Assembly (NCBI GenBank): GCA_963922715.1 | Contig: CAWUJT010000067.1 | Location: 1-14,168, forward strand | Length of the DNA stretch: 14,168 nt | Reading direction: 5' to 3' | Origin: CAWUJT01 sp963922715 | Lineage (GTDB): Bacteria > Pseudomonadota > Alphaproteobacteria > Rhodobacterales > Rhodobacteraceae | Shown: one piece after another, positions 7,148-14,168 of the stretch | How the letters are laid out: each line of letters opens with the position of its first letter | Numbering within the stretch: position 1 is the first letter of the stretch | Program-made: the position numbers and the translations under genes | The notes under the pieces: model-generated | What the model saw: the letters and a program-made list of their open reading frames with translations, nothing else | Told to the model about the DNA's origin: nothing | The model's database searches: none

Positions 7148-7168
7148 GGGGCACACTGCCCCCAGTGT
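7148..7168 (+). promoter_or_regulatory. Two overlapping, mutually exclusive hairpins before lolC
   Basis: GGGGC (7148-7152) can pair with GCCCC (7158-7162) around the loop ACACT. Alternatively ACACTG (7153-7158) can pair with CAGTGT (7163-7168) around CCCC. Each uses the other's loop, so only one can form at a time. No U-run follows, so this is not a canonical terminator. It ends 24 bases before the lolC ATG. It may be a leader switch or a palindromic operator; function unproven. Confidence 0.35.
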
Positions 7169-7192
7169 CATAGCGTTAGATAGAGTATTTTT

Positions 7193-8476
7193 ATGCCTTT
7201 TGCCCCTTTTGAATGGCTTATCGCGTGGCGTTACCTGCGGGCACGCCGTACCGAAGGGGGGATTTCTGTGATGACTTGGATCTCCGTTCTGGGGATCGCT
7301 TTGTCTGTGGCCGCGTTGATCGCGACCCTCGCTGTGCGCAGTGGCTTCCGGCACGAATTTGTTGACACCATTGTGGGCGCAAATCCGCATGTGACGGTGC
7401 AGGCCCCAATGCGTGCTGCTGAAAATGGGGGGGCAAATTTACGTGGCTTTTCCCAAGACGAAAGCGCAGTCCTCACCTCTGCGTTTAAAGCCATATCGGG
7501 TGTGACACGGAGTGCCGCCGTCGTCCGTGGGGAAGTTATGGCCAGTGCGTTTGGCCGCAACGCTGGCGTGCAAATCTATGGGATGAGTGCCGAGGATGTC
7601 TGGAGCCTGCCACGCATGGCAGCCCCGGAAAGCGCGTTTGGCGACCGATCGCGCTATGGTGAGGGGATCGCCATCGGGCAAGGTGTGGCCCGTGCCTTGG
7701 GGATTAAAGTCGGTGACAAAGTGCGCCTGATCTCACCCGATGGAGTGCGCACAGCCTTTGGCACCAGTCCAAGGGTGAAAGCCTATGAAGTCGTCTATAT
7801 TTTTTCGGTCGGGCGTTGGGATATTGATCGTGTCCGTGTCTTTTTACCGCTGGAAGAAGCGGCAAGCTTTTTCAACCGCACAGGCCGTGTTGATGAAATC
7901 CATGTTTCGGTTGCAGACCCTGAAGACATCGATGCCTTTACCATCCCGCTGATCCGCGCGGCCAATGATGTCCCGATTTTCCTGTGGAGTTGGCGCGATT
8001 CCTCCGGCGCGTTTTTGCAGGCGCTTGAAGTTGAAGACAATGTCATGTTTGTCATCCTTGCCATCTTGGTGCTGATTGCCACAATGAATATCACCAGCGG
8101 GCTCATTATGCTGGTCAAGAACAAAGGGCGCGACATCGGCATCTTGCGCACAATGGGTCTGAGTGAAGGCATGGTGCTGCGCATCTTTTTCTTGTGCGGG
8201 GCATTGATTGGCCTGGTGGGCACCTGCATCGGTGTTGTTTTGGGCACGCTCTTTGCGCTTTATATCGATCCGATTTTTGCCTTTGTGGATTGGATCGCAG
8301 GCGGAGGGGTCTGGGATCCCTCCGTGCGCTACCTGACAAGATTGCCAGCACGGCTCGAAGGCGGAGATGTGCTGAGCGCAGCGGGCCTCGCCCTTGGCCT
8401 GTCTTTTGTGGTGACATGGTTCCCCGCACGACGGGCCGCACGGATGAACCCCGTTGACACTTTACGCTATGAATAG
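7193..8476 (+). CDS. lolC: Lipoprotein-releasing ABC transporter permease, LolC/LolE family
   Basis: Inner-membrane subunit of the LolCDE-type exporter, which extracts mature lipoproteins from the inner membrane and passes them to LolA for the outer membrane. The 427 residues match the family length. Layout: N-terminal FEWLIAWRYLRARR amphipathic stretch, TM1 about 24-48, a periplasmic MacB-PCD-like domain about 50-275, then three TM segments at about 283-307, 330-358 and 394-412. The family signature GRDIGILRTMG (312-322) contacts the ATPase, and the protein ends PARRAARMNPVDTLRYE. Only one permease gene is present beside lolD, so it may act as a homodimer as proposed for single-permease systems; LolC versus LolE naming is arbitrary. 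lolD follows after 14 bases, clearly an operon. The ATG at 7193 has only a weak ribosome binding site. Confidence 0.94.
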   Translation: MPFAPFEWLIAWRYLRARRTEGGISVMTWISVLGIALSVAALIATLAVRSGFRHEFVDTIVGANPHVTVQAPMRAAENGGANLRGFSQDESAVLTSAFKAISGVTRSAAVVRGEVMASAFGRNAGVQIYGMSAEDVWSLPRMAAPESAFGDRSRYGEGIAIGQGVARALGIKVGDKVRLISPDGVRTAFGTSPRVKAYEVVYIFSVGRWDIDRVRVFLPLEEAASFFNRTGRVDEIHVSVADPEDIDAFTIPLIRAANDVPIFLWSWRDSSGAFLQALEVEDNVMFVILAILVLIATMNITSGLIMLVKNKGRDIGILRTMGLSEGMVLRIFFLCGALIGLVGTCIGVVLGTLFALYIDPIFAFVDWIAGGGVWDPSVRYLTRLPARLEGGDVLSAAGLALGLSFVVTWFPARRAARMNPVDTLRYE

Positions 8477-8490
8477 AGCGTTTTGATCGA

Positions 8491-9195
8491 ATGGCGGAGC
8501 ATGTTTTACGCATGAAAGATGTGTCCAAGACCTACGGCAAGGGGGACACGGCGGTCTGCGTTTTGCGCAATGTGCACCTTGCACTAAAACCTGGTGAGAT
8601 TGTCGGCTTGGTGGCCCCAAGTGGCGCGGGTAAATCCACCTTGCTGCATATTGCAGGACTATTGGACAGTGCAGATGCAGGGTATATTGAGATCGCAGGG
8701 CAAGACCTAAGCACAGCAAAACAGCCACAAAGGACGGTTGCGCGGCGGCGTGATATTGGCTTTGTCTACCAGTTTCATCATTTATTACCTGAATTTAGCG
8801 CCAAAGAAAATGTCATGCTCCCGCAATTGGCCAATGGCACGCAACGTGGGCACGCAACCGCGCGGGCCGAGATGTTGCTGACGCTTGTTGGGCTTGAGGC
8901 ACGCCTGCACCATCGCCCCGCCGAACTTTCCGGGGGCGAGCAACAGCGCGTTGCGTTTTGCCGGGCGTTGGCAAATGCGCCCAGGTTGCTTTTGGCAGAT
9001 GAACCAACCGGCAACCTTGACCCCGACACATCAGACCGCGTTTTCACGGTTTTGACAGATCTGGTGCGCAAGGAAGGTCGCTTGGGCGCATTGATTGCCA
9101 CCCATAATCATCAGCTTGCGGCACGTATGGACCGTGTTTTGCGCCTTGAGAACGGACAAATCGTGGAACAGACACCGCGTGTGCAAAAGACCTAA
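8491..9195 (+). CDS. lolD: Lipoprotein-releasing ABC transporter ATP-binding protein LolD
   Basis: Cytoplasmic ATPase that powers lipoprotein extraction by the LolC/E permease encoded 14 bases upstream. The 234 residues are normal for LolD. Motifs: Walker A APSGAGKST (42-50), where the usual first glycine is alanine; Q-loop Q94 in VYQFHHLLPEFSAKENVMLP, the typical LolD/MacB stretch; signature LSGGEQQRV (146-154); Walker B LLLADE with catalytic E171; EPTGNLD D-loop; switch histidine H205 in ATHNHQLA. All catalytic residues are present, so the Walker A change is probably tolerated; to my memory it is common in this order. The gene ends 33 bases before the convergent hydrolase gene. Confidence 0.96.
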   Translation: MAEHVLRMKDVSKTYGKGDTAVCVLRNVHLALKPGEIVGLVAPSGAGKSTLLHIAGLLDSADAGYIEIAGQDLSTAKQPQRTVARRRDIGFVYQFHHLLPEFSAKENVMLPQLANGTQRGHATARAEMLLTLVGLEARLHHRPAELSGGEQQRVAFCRALANAPRLLLADEPTGNLDPDTSDRVFTVLTDLVRKEGRLGALIATHNHQLAARMDRVLRLENGQIVEQTPRVQKT

Positions 9196-9210
9196 GGCCA
9201 AACCTTTTTA

Positions 9211-9223
9211 TGGCGCACCGCCA
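9211..9223. other. Small hairpin between convergent lolD and the hydrolase gene
   Basis: TGGCG (9211-9215) and CGCCA (9219-9223) form a 5-bp stem with a 3-base loop in the 33-base convergent gap. Neither strand has a T-run directly after the stem, so it is at best a weak shared terminator. Confidence 0.25.
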
Positions 9224-9228
9224 AAGGA

Positions 9229-10164
9229 TCAGTGTTGACCGAAAAAGTCAGAAATTTCGTCGTAGGCTTTTTGTCGTGTGTCCTGGTCTTCCATCAGAAG
9301 CTCATGGCGCAAACCGGGGAGTTCAACCAGAGTACCACCCGGCCAATCCGCCATCCGGCGTCGTATCGCCTCCGGGCTGACAATCTTTTCCTCACTCCCC
9401 AGCCAACACAGTGCGGGTATGTCAGGGGATGGTTGGCGTGACAGCATGGCGGTTTCCTCCAATGCGGCTTGCAACCAACGCCAAGAGACGCCGCCCAAAA
9501 ACAACTCAGGATGAGACAGAACCTGTGCCTCCATCCAATCAAACATGGCCTTGTCACGGGTGAGTGGATTCTCTTCAAAGGGCATCTGCGGTTTGATCTG
9601 GGCTTGGCCGGGTGCAAATCGCGCGCCAAAGCCCAAGACGTTTGCAACCTTTGCCACAACAGGCGCAAGGGGACGCATGGCTTTTGACATTTTTATGTCC
9701 CACATTGGTCCACTGAACATGGCGGCACGGACGTCAAGCCCTTGTTGCAACGCACGCAAACCGATTGCGCCACCCATGGAATGGGCCAAAAGAAAATAGG
9801 GTTGCGACAGATTGTGTTGCTGAACGGCGGTCAGAAAGGCCGCGACATCCTTTTGGTAAGCGGTAAAGTCATCAATATGACCCAGATGACCCAGCCAACG
9901 GTTTTCATGCAGCCGCTCAGAGAGACCTTGGCCCCGCCAATCAAGTGTTGCCACATCGTATCCGCGTGTCGTTAGCGCCAAGGCGACGTCAGAGTATTTT
10001 TCGATGTATTCAGTGCGCCCAGAAAACAGGAAAACCGTTCCGCGGGACTTTGCACTGTTCCAGAAGGCCGCGCGTATTCTCACATTGTCTTGCGTCTTGA
10101 GCCAAAAGCAGACCTCAGGCGCTTTGCCGACAGAAACGTCCAGGAAGTAAGGCGCGCGCTCCAC
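9229..10164 (-). CDS. Alpha/beta hydrolase, lysophospholipase L2 / monoacylglycerol lipase-like
   Basis: Predicted serine hydrolase of 311 residues from the PldB/monoglyceride-lipase group (Hydrolase_4 type), likely acting on lysophospholipids or monoacylglycerols. Seen: FLFSGRTEYIEKY (about 45-57), with the oxyanion-hole region; the DWRGQGLS strand (75-82); nucleophile elbow AHSMGG with S129; and catalytic H287 in GLRHELL. The acid expected in the pattern G-x-x-D is E259 (GSEEKIVSP), a conservative Asp-to-Glu change. No signal peptide, so probably cytoplasmic. The start is GTG at 10162-10164, chosen because the family usually starts just before this PYFLDV segment. It follows the SCP2 gene after six bases on the same strand, so the two are probably translated from one message. 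Confidence 0.85.
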   Translation of the reverse strand: MERAPYFLDVSVGKAPEVCFWLKTQDNVRIRAAFWNSAKSRGTVFLFSGRTEYIEKYSDVALALTTRGYDVATLDWRGQGLSERLHENRWLGHLGHIDDFTAYQKDVAAFLTAVQQHNLSQPYFLLAHSMGGAIGLRALQQGLDVRAAMFSGPMWDIKMSKAMRPLAPVVAKVANVLGFGARFAPGQAQIKPQMPFEENPLTRDKAMFDWMEAQVLSHPELFLGGVSWRWLQAALEETAMLSRQPSPDIPALCWLGSEEKIVSPEAIRRRMADWPGGTLVELPGLRHELLMEDQDTRQKAYDEISDFFGQH

Positions 10165-10170
10165 CCGTCT

Positions 10171-10461
10171 TTAGGCTAAGGCTGCCGCCAACTTCATCGC
10201 CTCACTCATATCGCCGTCGACTTTCAGATTGCCGGCCATAAATGCAGATGTTGGGTTGACATCACCAGACAGGATGCCCTGAAAGGTCTCTTGATCTGCG
10301 GTCAGCGTACAGGACGCTGTATCATCGTCGCCGCTGGCGCGGACACCACCTTCATCCATCATGATGGCCCCAACACCTTCGATTTCAAATTTAACAGATC
10401 CATCAAAACCAGTGATCTTTTCTTTCAGGGTTTCCACGGCGCTTGCGATAATATCAGACAT
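10171..10461 (-). CDS. SCP2 sterol-binding domain protein
   Basis: A 96-residue single-domain protein of the SCP2 family, whose members bind sterols, fatty acids or other lipids in a hydrophobic tunnel. Characteristic features are GSVKFEIEGVGAIMMDEGGV (about 21-40), the D-x-x-x-C-T-L-T-x-D-x-E-T-F pattern (about 46-60), and ILSGDVNPTSAFMAGNLKVD (about 63-82) with the GD-M-A-LKVDGDM turn common to bacterial members. It has no signal peptide and is probably cytosolic. The ligand is unknown, and bacterial copies need not bind sterols. It starts at the ATG at 10459-10461 with a purine-rich AAGAGAA upstream and is followed six bases later by a lipase-like gene, pointing to lipid or acyl handling. 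Confidence 0.9.
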   Translation of the reverse strand: MSDIIASAVETLKEKITGFDGSVKFEIEGVGAIMMDEGGVRASGDDDTASCTLTADQETFQGILSGDVNPTSAFMAGNLKVDGDMSEAMKLAAALA

Positions 10462-10544
10462 GTCGTTCTCTTTTTTCTTTGGTTTCTACAGAAGTCCCAA
10501 GGGGGCTCGTAATTTCTATCCGATGCTTTATCTTGTCAGGTAAG

Positions 10545-11108
10545 ATGATCAACACCAATTTTACATTCACCCGCACTTTCGGCCTTATTGCCACAGTTTA
10601 CGTTGCGTTTTGCAGTGCCGCCTTCGCACAACAGCAGGATGTGGAAGAGCTGATGGATCAATTACGCCAAGCCCCCCCGGCAGAAGCCCAACGGCTTGCG
10701 GCGGAAATCACAGAACGCTGGTCTGCCTCGGGATCGGCGGCCATGGATTACCTTTTGATGCAAGGCCGTGAAGCACTCGAAAATAATGATCCAGCGGCAG
10801 CTCTGGTGACATTAAATGCGCTGATCGATCATGCCCCCGATTTTGCCGAAGGCTGGCATACGCGTGCCTCCGCCTTTTATATGGCCAGACGTCTGGGGGA
10901 AGCTTTGGCCGATATTGAACGCACCCTGGCGCTGAACCCCAACCATTTCAACAGTATGGTTGGCTTGGGATTGATTTTAGAAGAACTGGGATACACAGAA
11001 GAAGCGCTTGAAGCTTTTGAGGCTTCGATTGCCCTTCATCCCCACCAACCAAATGTGCAGGATGCGATCAACCGCCTGCGCCAAGAGACTGAGGGCACGG
11101 CACTCTGA
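10545..11108 (+). CDS. Periplasmic TPR-repeat protein
   Basis: Secreted tetratricopeptide-repeat protein of 187 residues, probably a periplasmic scaffold; the partner is unknown. The start is set at ATG 10545, with AGG at 10538-10540. From there the protein opens with a signal peptide: polar start, R10, hydrophobic core FGLIATVYVAF, and a likely AFA-QQ cleavage after residue 28. The upstream in-frame ATG at 10479 would add 22 residues that spoil this signal. There is no lipobox. Three TPR-like helical pairs follow at about 77-180: YLLMQGREALENNDPAAAL, AEGWHTRASAFYMARRLGEA, and NSMVGLGLILEELGYTEEAL. The helicase gene begins 33 bases downstream, so co-transcription is likely, although the two products act in different compartments. 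Confidence 0.87.
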   Translation: MINTNFTFTRTFGLIATVYVAFCSAAFAQQQDVEELMDQLRQAPPAEAQRLAAEITERWSASGSAAMDYLLMQGREALENNDPAAALVTLNALIDHAPDFAEGWHTRASAFYMARRLGEALADIERTLALNPNHFNSMVGLGLILEELGYTEEALEAFEASIALHPHQPNVQDAINRLRQETEGTAL

Positions 11109-11141
11109 TCACAGGCTTGACAGAGCTCAAGGCAAACCACC

Positions 11142-13868
11142 ATGACAACGCCACGCATTACAGCCGTTCTGGGTCCAACCAACACCGGCAAAACACACTA
11201 CGCCATAGAGCGCATGCTTGGGTATCGAACGGGCATAATTGGGTTGCCTTTGCGGCTTTTGGCGCGCGAGGTTTATGATCGGATTGTCCAGCAGCGGGGG
11301 CCGAGTGTTGTCGCGCTTGTGACAGGGGAAGAGCGCATTGTGCCTGCGCGCGTTTGTTATTGGGTCTGTACGGTGGAGGCGATGCCCCTCGACATCTCCG
11401 CCGATTTCGTCGCGGTGGATGAGATCCAGCTTTGTGCTGACCCAGAGCGCGGTCATGTGTTTACCAGCCGCTTGCTGTCGATGCGGGGCACATCTGAGAC
11501 GGTTTTTCTAGGTGCGCAAACGATGCAAGAGACATTGCGCCAGCTTGTGCCAGATGTTGCATTTCTGCGCCGAGAACGATTCTCGGAGCTGACTTATACA
11601 GGCCGTAAAAAGCTTAGCCGGATGCCGCCGCGCTCGGCCATTGTTGGGTTCTCTGTCGATCAAGTCTATGCGATTGCGGAACTTTTACGGCGGCAAAAAG
11701 GGGGCGCGGCTGTTGTGATGGGGGCGCTGTCGCCGCGCACACGCAATGCCCAGGTCGCGCTGTATGAAAGTGGCGAGGTCGATTACCTTGTGGCGACCGA
11801 TGCCATCGGCATGGGACTCAATCTCGACATCCGCCACGTTGCCTTTTCGTCGACGGCCAAGTTTGACGGCCGCCGAATACGTCCGCTTGCGCCCAATGAG
11901 TTGGCCCAAATTGCAGGGCGGGCAGGGCGCTATATCGCCCCTGGCACTTTTGGCGTCACCGGAGAGGCCGCGCAACTCGACCCTGAAATGGCAGAGGCGA
12001 TTGAAAACCATCGGTTTACACCGATCAAGAAACTTCAATGGCGCAATGACAAACTGACTTTCAATTCTGTAGAGGCGCTGATTGCCAGCCTGGAAACATC
12101 ATCGGACGATCCGCTTCTGGTGCGCGGGCGTGAGGCGGATGATCTGGTCAGTCTGAAAGGTCTGGCCGATCTGGAAAGCATCCGGCTGCGTTTGCAAAAT
12201 AGCAGCGATGTGCGCCTTCTTTGGGATGTCTGCCGCATTCCTGATTTTCGCAGCATCAGCCCCACAGAGCATATAAGCCTGTTGGCGCGTATCTTTGAAT
12301 TCATTCATGCCACGGGAAAAATTTCACAGGAATGGTTGTCTGGCCACATAAAATGGATTGATCGCACCGACGGCGATATTGACACATTGTCGAAACGATT
12401 GGCCTATATACGGACATGGACTTATGTTTCCCAACGAAAAGGTTGGCTGGAGGAGGAAAACTATTGGCGGGACGCCACACGTGCCATAGAAGACCGCCTG
12501 TCAGATGCGCTGCATGGTGCCCTGACGCAAAGATTTGTGGATCGGCGTACCAGCATTTTGTTGCGCCGGCTCAGAATGAAGGAGGGCCTCGTGGCCGAAA
12601 TTAGTACAGAGGGCGTGGTGACTGTCGAGGGGGAGCGCTTGGGGCGGCTTGACGGGTTTCAATTTCGCCAAGATGGAACCACAACGCCGGATGAGGCCAA
12701 AGCGGTGCGCCAAGCCGCAACTGCGGCGCTTGGTCCAGAGTTTCACTTGCGCGCTGATCGGTTTTACAACGCCCCAGACACAGAAATGGATTTCACCGAA
12801 CAAGGTGGCTTGATGTGGGGTGATCAAGCTGTCGGAAAACTTGTTGCAGGGGATGAGCCGCTGAAACCCGTAGTTGAGGCCTTCGTGGATGAGGAGGCTG
12901 GCCAAGACGTGCGTGATAAAGTCACGCGTCGGCTTCAGCATTTCATGGATCGCAAGATTGCTACAGCCTTTGAACCTTTATTGGGGATGCAGCGCGATGA
13001 AGAGATGACGGGGCTTGCCAAAGGGGTTGCCTTTCAGTTGCAAGAAAATTTCGGCATCATCCCGCGCCAAAACATCGCCAACGATGTGAAAGCACTCGAT
13101 CAGGATACCCGAAAACTTTTGCGCAAGCATGGGGTGCGGTTTGGGCAATTCACAATCTTCCTGCCTTTGCTTTTGAAGCCTGGTCCAACACGGCTTCGGC
13201 TTGTGTTGTGGTCGTTGTCCAAAAATTTACAAGAATTTCCTGAAGCTCCGCCGCCCGGATTGGTCACAGTGCCGAATATCGAAGACATGCCAGAGGGTTA
13301 TTACACTATGGCGGGCTACCGGCAATCGGGGCAGCGCGCGATCAGAATAGACATGCTTGAAAGACTTGCAGATTTGCTACGAGACTGTGACAGCAAAGCG
13401 GGGTTTGAAGCAACACCCGATATGCTGTCCATCACCGGCATGACATTGGAGCAATTTGCCGATCTTATGGAGGGCTTAGGCTATGCAGGCACCCGCGGCG
13501 AACGAGAGAAGATCAAAGCGCCGCCCCCTGAAGAAGAGAAAAAGCCCATTGAGGTTGTGATCCCCACCACTGAGGAAAGCAAAGCCGCTGCAGAAGCAGA
13601 AGCCGCGCTTGAACAAGCTGAACCTGTGCTCGAAGTGTTTTACACCTTCCGCTGGGCACCCAAGCGCAAGCCGCAAAATCCAGTGCAGGACCGGCGCAAA
13701 CCGATGCCGAAGAATAAGCGGCATGAGAAGGCAGGAAAGCCTCAGCGGTTTGAAAAAACCAGAGCGCCGAAAAAGGATGCCAAACCCAAGACTCAGCGTC
13801 GGGAAAAGAAAATCGATCCTAACAATCCTTTTGCGGAAGCCTTAGCAGACTTGGCGAAGAAGCCTTAA
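11142..13868 (+). CDS. SUV3-like DExH-type RNA helicase
   Basis: Superfamily 2 helicase of 908 residues related to mitochondrial SUV3, the degradosome helicase; the bacterial copies are presumed to act on RNA, but this is not shown here. Motif I GPTNTGKT (11-18), motif II DEIQ (93-96), motif III FLGAQT (122-127), VATDAIGMGLNLDI (217-230) for motif V, and motif VI QIAGRAGR (256-263). A SUV3-type C-terminal helical region follows. The last ~130 residues are low-complexity: a glutamate/alanine-rich stretch (about 790-830), then a lysine/arginine-rich tail ending NNPFAEALADL, likely disordered and nucleic-acid binding. The start ATG at 11142 has AAGG nine bases upstream. All ATPase motifs look intact. 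Bacterial homologues are often annotated simply as helicase or helicase-related protein. Confidence 0.9.
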   Translation: MTTPRITAVLGPTNTGKTHYAIERMLGYRTGIIGLPLRLLAREVYDRIVQQRGPSVVALVTGEERIVPARVCYWVCTVEAMPLDISADFVAVDEIQLCADPERGHVFTSRLLSMRGTSETVFLGAQTMQETLRQLVPDVAFLRRERFSELTYTGRKKLSRMPPRSAIVGFSVDQVYAIAELLRRQKGGAAVVMGALSPRTRNAQVALYESGEVDYLVATDAIGMGLNLDIRHVAFSSTAKFDGRRIRPLAPNELAQIAGRAGRYIAPGTFGVTGEAAQLDPEMAEAIENHRFTPIKKLQWRNDKLTFNSVEALIASLETSSDDPLLVRGREADDLVSLKGLADLESIRLRLQNSSDVRLLWDVCRIPDFRSISPTEHISLLARIFEFIHATGKISQEWLSGHIKWIDRTDGDIDTLSKRLAYIRTWTYVSQRKGWLEEENYWRDATRAIEDRLSDALHGALTQRFVDRRTSILLRRLRMKEGLVAEISTEGVVTVEGERLGRLDGFQFRQDGTTTPDEAKAVRQAATAALGPEFHLRADRFYNAPDTEMDFTEQGGLMWGDQAVGKLVAGDEPLKPVVEAFVDEEAGQDVRDKVTRRLQHFMDRKIATAFEPLLGMQRDEEMTGLAKGVAFQLQENFGIIPRQNIANDVKALDQDTRKLLRKHGVRFGQFTIFLPLLLKPGPTRLRLVLWSLSKNLQEFPEAPPPGLVTVPNIEDMPEGYYTMAGYRQSGQRAIRIDMLERLADLLRDCDSKAGFEATPDMLSITGMTLEQFADLMEGLGYAGTRGEREKIKAPPPEEEKKPIEVVIPTTEESKAAAEAEAALEQAEPVLEVFYTFRWAPKRKPQNPVQDRRKPMPKNKRHEKAGKPQRFEKTRAPKKDAKPKTQRREKKIDPNNPFAEALADLAKKP

Positions 13869-13905
13869 ACATATTCCATCAAAGCAATATACCAACGAAA
13901 AAGAC

Positions 13906-13934
13906 TTGACCGCCTACTCTTGTTTGTCTAACAG
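13906..13934 (+). promoter_or_regulatory. Candidate promoter for rplB
   Basis: TTGACC (13906-13911) and TAACAG (13929-13934) are separated by exactly 17 bases. The -35 matches the consensus at five of six positions; the -10 is weaker at three of six. It lies 138 bases before the rplB start, in the gap after the helicase, where a promoter would be needed if rplB is not fed by upstream ribosomal genes. Sequence match only. Confidence 0.4.
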
Positions 13935-14071
13935 GCTGCATTCATTGGCGTTGATGAATTCCGGCGTCAATCTTGGCAACACCAAGTCTTTGAGCACCTC
14001 AGGGGGCTTTAACCATCATAGGCGGGCTTTGTTACAGGTGCCGTCGTTTAAGCAAACGGAAGACAGTTAAG
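13935..14071 (+). other. Possible structured leader of rplB
   Basis: No reading frame is recognisable here. GCACCT (13994-13999) can pair with AGGTGC (14036-14041) over a 36-base interval that holds two GGGCTTT repeats (about 14004-14010 and 14024-14030). CGTTT (14045-14049) can pair with AAACG (14054-14058) just before the ribosome binding site GGAAGA (14058-14063). Ribosomal protein leaders often fold for autoregulation, but no known motif is recognised. Confidence 0.25.
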
Positions 14072-14168
14072 ATGGCACTTAAGTCGTATAAACCAACGAC
14101 GCCGGGCCAGCGAGGGCTGGTTCTGATCGACCGTTCGGAGCTGTGGAAGGGGCGCCCGGTTAAGGCGC
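14072..14168 (+). CDS. rplB: 50S ribosomal protein L2, 5' part
   Basis: Start of ribosomal protein L2, the 23S rRNA-binding protein needed for subunit association and peptidyl transferase function. The first 32 codons read MALKSYKPTTPGQRGLVLID and then RSELWKGRPVKA, the highly conserved L2 N-terminus. The ATG at 14072 has GGAAGA eight bases upstream. The gene runs off the window. In most proteobacteria rplB directly follows rplW in the S10 operon; here the preceding gene is the helicase, about 200 bases away, so rplB probably heads a transcription unit of its own. Confidence 0.95.
   Translation, partial: MALKSYKPTTPGQRGLVLIDRSELWKGRPVKA

Noticed and set aside
7148..7168. Rho-independent terminator for the cyclase gene
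   Set aside because: The stems are short and are not followed by a T-run.
10479..10544. 22-residue upstream extension of the TPR protein
   Set aside because: Starting at 10545 gives a proper signal peptide with an AFA cleavage site; the extension would place a polar stretch before it.
1..14168. CRISPR array, tRNA/rRNA, insertion sequence, prophage or toxin-antitoxin pair
   Set aside because: Reading both strands showed no regular spaced repeats, no cloverleaf or rRNA signature, no transposase or integrase motifs and no paired small toxin-like genes.

Overview
The window looks like chromosomal DNA of an alphaproteobacterium, most likely a marine Rhodobacterales (Roseobacter-group) species. 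The pointers are a PleD-type response regulator divergent from a DUF3572 gene, one LolC/E-type permease paired with LolD, a SUV3-like helicase with a basic tail, an SCP2-domain protein next to a small lysophospholipase-like hydrolase, and a non-pyrrolysine MttB-family methyltransferase. Family calls come from reading the translations; no database search was possible. GC content is uneven: about 58-63% in the sampled lines of 3' valS, and about 37-50% in the sampled lines of pleD, its neighbour and a 270-base stretch inside valS.

Layout. 1-1700: 3' part of valS (+), carrying an AT-rich in-frame insertion. 1773-3164: pleD (-), convergent with valS. 3234-3518: DUF3572 gene (+), divergent from pleD across a 69-base AT-rich spacer with a CtrA-like box. 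3695-5263: MttB-family methyltransferase (+). 5372-7045: diguanylate cyclase (+) with the sensor layout of soluble guanylate cyclase (H-NOX fold, then HNOBA/PAS-like domain, then coiled coil), but with GGDEF as output. 7193-9195: lolC-type permease and lolD (+). 9229-10461: SCP2 protein and alpha/beta hydrolase (-). 10545-13868: secreted TPR protein and SUV3-like helicase (+). 14072-end: start of rplB (ribosomal protein L2), behind a ~200-base leader with a promoter candidate.

How the genes fit together. valS, lolCD, the helicase and rplB are housekeeping genes. Between them, 1773-7045 is a signalling and one-carbon block with two diguanylate cyclases, both with intact active and inhibitory sites. 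The most unusual gene is the H-NOX-like cyclase at 5372. It appears to have lost the proximal heme histidine and the distal YxSxR motif, so it may sense something other than NO or O2 through heme. Its ribosome binding site lies in one arm of a perfect inverted repeat. I saw no CRISPR array, tRNA, rRNA, insertion sequence or phage gene. No gene-free stretch exceeds 300 bases.
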